A DNA stretch of 43,446 nt from Bacteroidaceae bacterium (GTDB lineage: Bacteria > Bacteroidota > Bacteroidia > Bacteroidales > Bacteroidaceae): contig JAGCCV010000071.1 in the NCBI GenBank assembly GCA_017651505.1, forward strand, positions 1 through 43,446, written 5' to 3'. The translations under genes were made by a program, and so were the position numbers. Below, in pieces: positions 39,438 through 43,446 of this stretch. Position 1 is the first letter of the stretch. The number at the start of each line of letters is the position of its first letter. Under the pieces are notes generated by a model. The model ran no database searches. It was not told the DNA's origin and saw nothing but the letters and a program-made list of their open reading frames with translations.

Positions 39438-40625
39438 ATGTACGGAAAAATGCAAGATCATCTCGCCCAGACATTGGCTGAGATAAAGGAGGCAGGGCTC
39501 TACAAAGAAGAGCGCCTGATTGAGAGTCCGCAACGTGCTGCTATCACGGTGAAAGGACAAGAAGTACTGAATTTTTGTGCGAACAACTATTTAGGTCTTT
39601 CTGACAATCCCCGATTGATTGAAGCTGCCAAGAAGATGATGGACCATCGTGGTTATGGCATGTCTTCAGTTCGTTTTATCTGTGGCACACAAGATATTCA
39701 CAAGGAGCTGGAAGCTGCCATAGCCGACTACTTCCACACCGAAGACACCATTCTCTATGCAGCCTGCTTCGATGCCAATGGTGGCGTGTTCGAACCATTG
39801 TTCACGGAAGAGGATGCTATCATCAGCGACTCGCTGAACCATGCCAGCATCATCGATGGCGTCCGTCTGTGCAAGGCAAAACGCTATCGCTATGCCAACG
39901 CCAACATGGAAGAATTGGAGAAATGCCTGAAGGAGGCTCAGGCACAGCGTTTCCGCATCATCTGTACAGATGGTGTGTTCTCAATGGATGGCAATGTGGC
40001 ACCTCTCGACAAGATATGTGATTTAGCAGAGAAATACGATGCCCTGGTAATGGTAGATGAATCTCACTCAGCCGGCGTAGTAGGTGCGACAGGACACGGC
40101 GTGAGTGAATTGTTTAAGACCTATGGCCGCGTGGATATTTATACAGGCACTTTGGGCAAGGCCTTTGGTGGTGCCATGGGTGGCTTTACCACTGGTCGCA
40201 AAGAAATCATCGACCTATTGCGCCAACGCAGCCGTCCTTACCTGTTCTCCAACTCTGTGGCTCCTGCCATTATCGGTGCCGCTCTTGAAACATTCAAGAT
40301 GCTGAAAGAAAGCAATGCGCTGCACGACAAGTTAGTAAGCAATGTCAACTACTTCCGTGACAAGATGATAGCTGCAGGTTTTGACATCAAACCTACGCAG
40401 AGTGCCATCTGTGCCGTTATGCTATACGACGCGAAGCTCTCACAGGTATTTGCTGCCAAGATGCAGGAAGAGGGTATCTATGTTACAGGTTTCTACTACC
40501 CTGTAGTACCGAAAGGCGAAGCACGCATCCGTGTTCAACTTTCCGCTGGTCATGAACGTGAGCACCTGGATCGTTGCATCAATGCCTTTATCAAGGTCGG
40601 CAAAGAACTGGGCGTTTTGAAATAA
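39438..40625 (+). CDS. kbl: Glycine C-acetyltransferase (2-amino-3-ketobutyrate CoA ligase)
   Basis: Kbl splits 2-amino-3-ketobutyrate with CoA to glycine and acetyl-CoA using PLP. This 395-aa alpha-oxoamine synthase shows VLNFCANNYLGLSDNPRLIE, GYGMSSVRFICGTQDIHKEL, SLNHASIIDGVRLC, MVDESHSAGVVGATGHG and the PLP lysine in YTGTLGKAFGGAMGG. The SSVRFICGTQ motif fits Kbl better than KbL-like BioF or serine palmitoyltransferase, and the divergent threonine dehydrogenase confirms it. A second ATG at 39450 is possible. A repeat element and strong terminator follow. Confidence 0.95.
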   Translation: MYGKMQDHLAQTLAEIKEAGLYKEERLIESPQRAAITVKGQEVLNFCANNYLGLSDNPRLIEAAKKMMDHRGYGMSSVRFICGTQDIHKELEAAIADYFHTEDTILYAACFDANGGVFEPLFTEEDAIISDSLNHASIIDGVRLCKAKRYRYANANMEELEKCLKEAQAQRFRIICTDGVFSMDGNVAPLDKICDLAEKYDALVMVDESHSAGVVGATGHGVSELFKTYGRVDIYTGTLGKAFGGAMGGFTTGRKEIIDLLRQRSRPYLFSNSVAPAIIGAALETFKMLKESNALHDKLVSNVNYFRDKMIAAGFDIKPTQSAICAVMLYDAKLSQVFAAKMQEEGIYVTGFYYPVVPKGEARIRVQLSAGHEREHLDRCINAFIKVGKELGVLK

Positions 40626-40658
40626 ACAACGGTGGGCTTTCTTTTATAGCTTCAAAGG

Positions 40659-40788
40659 CTGCAAAAAAGCCTAAAAACCCTACTACGGGAGGGCTGTCGC
40701 TTTACTACGGGAGGACGGCCTGCTTACTACGGGAGGACGAGCCGCTTACTACGGGAGGATTAAAATCGGGGTTTTTGGCAAAAAACAG
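40659..40788. repeat. 22-bp tandem array (4 units) bracketed by inverted repeats
   Basis: TACTACGGGAGG starts at 40681, 40703, 40725 and 40747, an exact 22-bp period, with 10-bp variable spacers. Directly outside lie AAAAACCC (40673-40680) and GGGTTTTT (40769-40776). These belong to imperfect arms of about 20 bp (40659-40680 and 40769-40788) that share an outer CTG/CAG and an inner GCC/GGC. The element lies in the 3' region of kbl and abuts its terminator. Confidence 0.75.
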
Positions 40789-40826
40789 TGGTCGTGTTTG
40801 TTACTTTTGACACGACCACTTTTTTA
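40787..40826 (+). terminator. kbl intrinsic terminator
   Basis: AGTGGTCGTGT (40787-40797) pairs perfectly with ACACGACCACT (40810-40820), followed by TTTTTT. It separates kbl from the convergent lysA. Confidence 0.9.
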
Positions 40827-40854
40827 TAGGGAACAAATAATGTATAAGATAACT

Positions 40855-42015
40855 TTATAACAAGTCTTCAGTCACATATCCTTTCGGCAATGCCCTGCAA
40901 TTATACTGCGAAGCCATGATCTCACCATAGGCTCCTGCGGAACGAATGGCAATCAAGTCACCACGACTGGTCTTGTTCAAATCAACAGCCTTGCCAAACA
41001 CATCGCTCGACTCACAGATAGGACCTACCACGTCGTATGTTTCTATCGGTAATTCAGAAGTGATGTTTTCAATCTTATGATAAGCCTGGTATAATGCAGG
41101 ACGAATCAAATCAGTCATACCCGCATCCAAGATGGCAAACTGCTTGTTGGTGCCTTGTTTAACATACAGTACTTTCGAAATAAGACTTCCACACTGCGCT
41201 ACCACAGAACGTCCTGGTTCAAAGCGCAACACCTGACCTTCTCGACGTTTGATAAGCGTGTTGATGGTTTTGAAATACTCATGGAAATCAGGAATAGACT
41301 GACGGTTAGGATGTTGATAGTCAATGCCCAATCCACCTCCCACATTAATGTTTTCTATTTTGATATGATGTTGCTCAAATTGAGCCTGCAGTTCATTCAC
41401 CCTGTTACAGAGAGCGGCAAAGTCTCCCATATCCAATATCTGTGAGCCAATATGGAAATGCAAACCTACAAACTTGACATGCTGCATCTTTCCAGCCAAG
41501 GCAATCACCCGTTCCACGTCGCTCAAGGCAATACCAAATTTATTCTCCGCCAAACCAGTAGTGATATTGGCATGAGTATGCGCCTTCACATCAGGGTTCA
41601 CACGAAACTCCACCTGTGCCACTACCCCTTTGGCAGCTGCCAGCTCATTAATTATCTCCAGTTCGGGTATTGACTCTACATTGAAACAGAAGATACCATG
41701 CTCTAATCCAAAGTTGATTTCCCAATCAGCCTTACCCACACCGGCAAAAACAATCTTGTCAGGTGAGAAACCGGCCTGTAAAGCAGCCCTAATCTCCCCG
41801 CCACTGACACAATCGGCACCTAACCCATATTCTCGGATGGTACGTAACACCTGTGGATTGGCATTAGCTTTAATGGCATAATGCACCACAGCATTATCCA
41901 TCTTGTCCAGCTCTTTCTTGATCACCTCCAAGGTTTGACGCAAGATGCTGGTGTCGTAATAATAAAAAGGTGTCTGCAAGGCACCAAACTTCTCAATAGG
42001 AAACTGTCCTTTCAT
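40855..42015 (-). CDS. lysA: Diaminopimelate decarboxylase
   Basis: LysA decarboxylates meso-diaminopimelate to lysine, the last step of lysine synthesis, with PLP. The 386-aa protein has VHYAIKANANPQVLRTIREYG (Lys49 binds PLP), GADCVSGGEIRAAL, GLHFHIGSQI, NVGGGLGIDY, RFEPGRSVVAQCG and the active-site Cys in GPICESSDVF. It is a fold-type III decarboxylase, and the CxS(D) motif separates it from ornithine decarboxylases. It follows lysC on the same strand, with a terminator-like hairpin in the 53-bp gap. Confidence 0.96.
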   Translation of the reverse strand: MKGQFPIEKFGALQTPFYYYDTSILRQTLEVIKKELDKMDNAVVHYAIKANANPQVLRTIREYGLGADCVSGGEIRAALQAGFSPDKIVFAGVGKADWEINFGLEHGIFCFNVESIPELEIINELAAAKGVVAQVEFRVNPDVKAHTHANITTGLAENKFGIALSDVERVIALAGKMQHVKFVGLHFHIGSQILDMGDFAALCNRVNELQAQFEQHHIKIENINVGGGLGIDYQHPNRQSIPDFHEYFKTINTLIKRREGQVLRFEPGRSVVAQCGSLISKVLYVKQGTNKQFAILDAGMTDLIRPALYQAYHKIENITSELPIETYDVVGPICESSDVFGKAVDLNKTSRGDLIAIRSAGAYGEIMASQYNCRALPKGYVTEDLL

Positions 42016-42028
42016 TTAGTTGTAATTT

Positions 42029-42063
42029 AAAAAAATGGATTGCTTCTTACAAGAGCAATCCAT
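42029..42063 (-). terminator. Terminator or attenuator between lysC and lysA
   Basis: On the minus strand ATGGATTGCT (42063-42054) pairs perfectly with AGCAATCCAT (42044-42035) across a 9-base loop, followed by a run of seven Ts (42035-42029). It starts six bases after the lysC stop and ends 14 bp before the lysA start. Confidence 0.8.
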
Positions 42064-42068
42064 CCATA

Positions 42069-43388
42069 TCATTTGCCGTTAAATAATTTGTCACTGAGTT
42101 GCTGCAACGCTCTTTTCTTGTCGCTTTGGCGAATCAAAAGAGAAATGTTGTAGTTGCTGCCACCATACGAAATCATACGCACAGGAATGTCTTGCAATGC
42201 ATCCACAGCCAACGCCTCGAAACCAATGTTCTCCCACTCCAGGTCGCCCACAATACATACAATACACATGTCCCTATCTACCGTCACAGTGCCATACTTG
42301 CGCAAGTCCTCCAGAATCTCGTTCAGATGCTTGGTGTTGTCTATGGTTACAGACACACCCACCTCAGAGGTGCAGATCATATCAATACTGGTCTGGTAGC
42401 TCTCGAAGATCTCAAATACCTTACGCAAGAAGCCGTAAGCCAACAACATGCGGCTTGACTTGATTTTTATAGCCGTGATATTATCCTTAGCAGCCACAGC
42501 CTTGATGGTGTCACGCTTGGTCTTGTTAGAAATCAAGGTGCCTGGTGCGGTTGGCTCCATGGTATTCAGCAAGCGCACAGGGATATTGGCATATTTTGCA
42601 GGCTGGATGCAGGTCGGATGCAGAATCTTAGCACCAAAATAAGCTAACTCAGCAGCTTCCTCAAAGTGCAGCATAGGCACAGGATCGGTCTTATCTACCA
42701 CACGAGGATCGTTATTATGCATACCATCAATGTCAGTCCATATCTGAATCTCCTCCGCATTGATGGCAGCACCCAGCAAAGAAGCCGTATAGTCACTGCC
42801 ACCACGCTGCAGGTTATCCACCTCACCATAAGAATTACGGCAGATAAAGCCCTGGGTGATATAGAGGTCAGCACCGGCATGTAAATCCAGTTGTGCCATC
42901 AGCTTCTCTTTGATATATACAGGATCAGGCTCCGCATTCTTATCCATGCGCATAAAATCGAGAGCATTCAACAGCACCGACTTCACGCCCTGCTCTTGCA
43001 AATACAGATTCATCATGGCGGTAGAGATCAGCTCGCCATGAGAAAGTATCAACCTTTCTTCATACAAGGTGAAGAGGTCTTTGGTATAAGAGCGTATCTC
43101 ATCAAAGTGCGACTTGATAACTTCCAAGCCCTTTTGTTTGAACTCTGGTGTCGAATAGAGTTCGTCGATATGACGCTCGTATTTACTTTCCAGTTTGTTA
43201 ATCACTTCATTGGCGCCATCTGGATTCTTCTTATACAGATAATCCGAGATTTCCACCAATGTGTTTGTGGTACCCGACATGGCGGACAAAACCACAATCT
43301 TACATTCACCGTCAGTGATCAGCTTAGCCACATCCTTTATGCGCTGAGCTGTGCCTACTGAAGTACCTCCAAACTTTAATACTTTCAT
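42069..43388 (-). CDS. lysC: Aspartate kinase, monofunctional
   Basis: Aspartokinase phosphorylates aspartate at the head of lysine, threonine and methionine synthesis. The 439-aa protein starts MKVLKFGGTSVGTAQRI and carries GFICRNSYGEVDNLQRGGSD and IWTDIDGMHNNDPRVV (kinase domain). Two C-terminal ACT regions follow (about 300-439, MLLAYGFLRKVFEIFESYQT then IVCIVGDLEWENIGFEALAV). ACT domains bind the end-product inhibitor; next to lysA, lysine is the likely one. There is no fused homoserine dehydrogenase, unlike ThrA-type proteins. It is probably the first gene of the lysC-lysA unit; the 58 bp upstream show no clear promoter. Confidence 0.95.
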   Translation of the reverse strand: MKVLKFGGTSVGTAQRIKDVAKLITDGECKIVVLSAMSGTTNTLVEISDYLYKKNPDGANEVINKLESKYERHIDELYSTPEFKQKGLEVIKSHFDEIRSYTKDLFTLYEERLILSHGELISTAMMNLYLQEQGVKSVLLNALDFMRMDKNAEPDPVYIKEKLMAQLDLHAGADLYITQGFICRNSYGEVDNLQRGGSDYTASLLGAAINAEEIQIWTDIDGMHNNDPRVVDKTDPVPMLHFEEAAELAYFGAKILHPTCIQPAKYANIPVRLLNTMEPTAPGTLISNKTKRDTIKAVAAKDNITAIKIKSSRMLLAYGFLRKVFEIFESYQTSIDMICTSEVGVSVTIDNTKHLNEILEDLRKYGTVTVDRDMCIVCIVGDLEWENIGFEALAVDALQDIPVRMISYGGSNYNISLLIRQSDKKRALQQLSDKLFNGK

Positions 43389-43446
43389 ATTTTAATTCAA
43401 TTAATATTTATCTTGTTCTTCTTTCACCAATTTTTGATCCTCACAA

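Noticed and set aside
40681-40758. Possible CRISPR array
   Set aside because: The cores are only 12 bp with 10-bp spacers, far below CRISPR dimensions, and no cas genes are present.
40574-40810. 78-codon plus-strand frame across the kbl end and the repeat array
   Set aside because: It overlaps the kbl 3' end out of frame, then translates the tandem repeat and terminator; not a plausible protein.

Overview
The window looks like a chromosomal segment of a Bacteroidales bacterium, most likely Prevotellaceae or Bacteroidaceae. The evidence is families largely confined to Bacteroidota (DUF4290, DUF4348, DUF3127), Bacteroidota-type promoters (TTTG, about 20 bp, TAnnTTTG), lipoprotein signal peptides, and a MurA whose active-site cysteine is replaced by aspartate. 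I could not run a database search, so genus is not assigned.

Layout. 1-10783: a housekeeping block. gmk (cut by the window edge) and yicC run left. tsaB, DUF4290, murA, rimM and dxr run right, followed by a secreted GH3 glycosidase, an AGCS-type alanine/glycine symporter and aroA. 10767-13427: a DUF4112 membrane protein, and a divergent CbbX/SpoVK-like AAA+ ATPase with an operator-like dyad inside its promoter and a leader of about 350 nt. 13509-18950: a three-gene heavy-metal RND efflux operon (adaptor, pump, TolC-like channel) whose codon use differs from its neighbours. 18951-20525: a gene-poor junction with a decayed Abi_2 abortive-infection gene, an unexplained coding remnant, inverted repeats and a palindromic array with a 22-bp period. 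20526-26322: a secreted GH106-like rhamnosidase and GH2 glycosidase pair behind a near-consensus promoter. 26319-29185: xth, then an Lrp-type regulator divergent from metY with abutting promoters.

29192-33903: a leftward operon of two 5'-nucleotidase halves and a large GH3/serine-hydrolase fusion that probably acts on peptidoglycan fragments. 34075-34944: rplS and an SSB-like DUF3127 protein. 34941-39317: a leftward cluster with threonine dehydrogenase, DUF4348 lipoprotein, murB, a metallo-beta-lactamase-fold phosphodiesterase and an unknown membrane-anchored protein. kbl, divergent from threonine dehydrogenase, completes threonine breakdown to glycine. 40659-40826: a 22-bp tandem repeat bracketed by inverted repeats, then a strong terminator. 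40855-43388: lysC and lysA, separated by an intrinsic terminator.

The least expected structure is in the repeats. Arrays with an exact 7-bp period sit at four gene junctions, often starting in the upstream stop codon and ending at the next start. A fifth lies inside a signal-peptide coding region, where a copy-number change would shift the frame. Two unrelated arrays share an exact 22-bp period. No CRISPR array, tRNA, rRNA, intact insertion sequence or integrase was seen.
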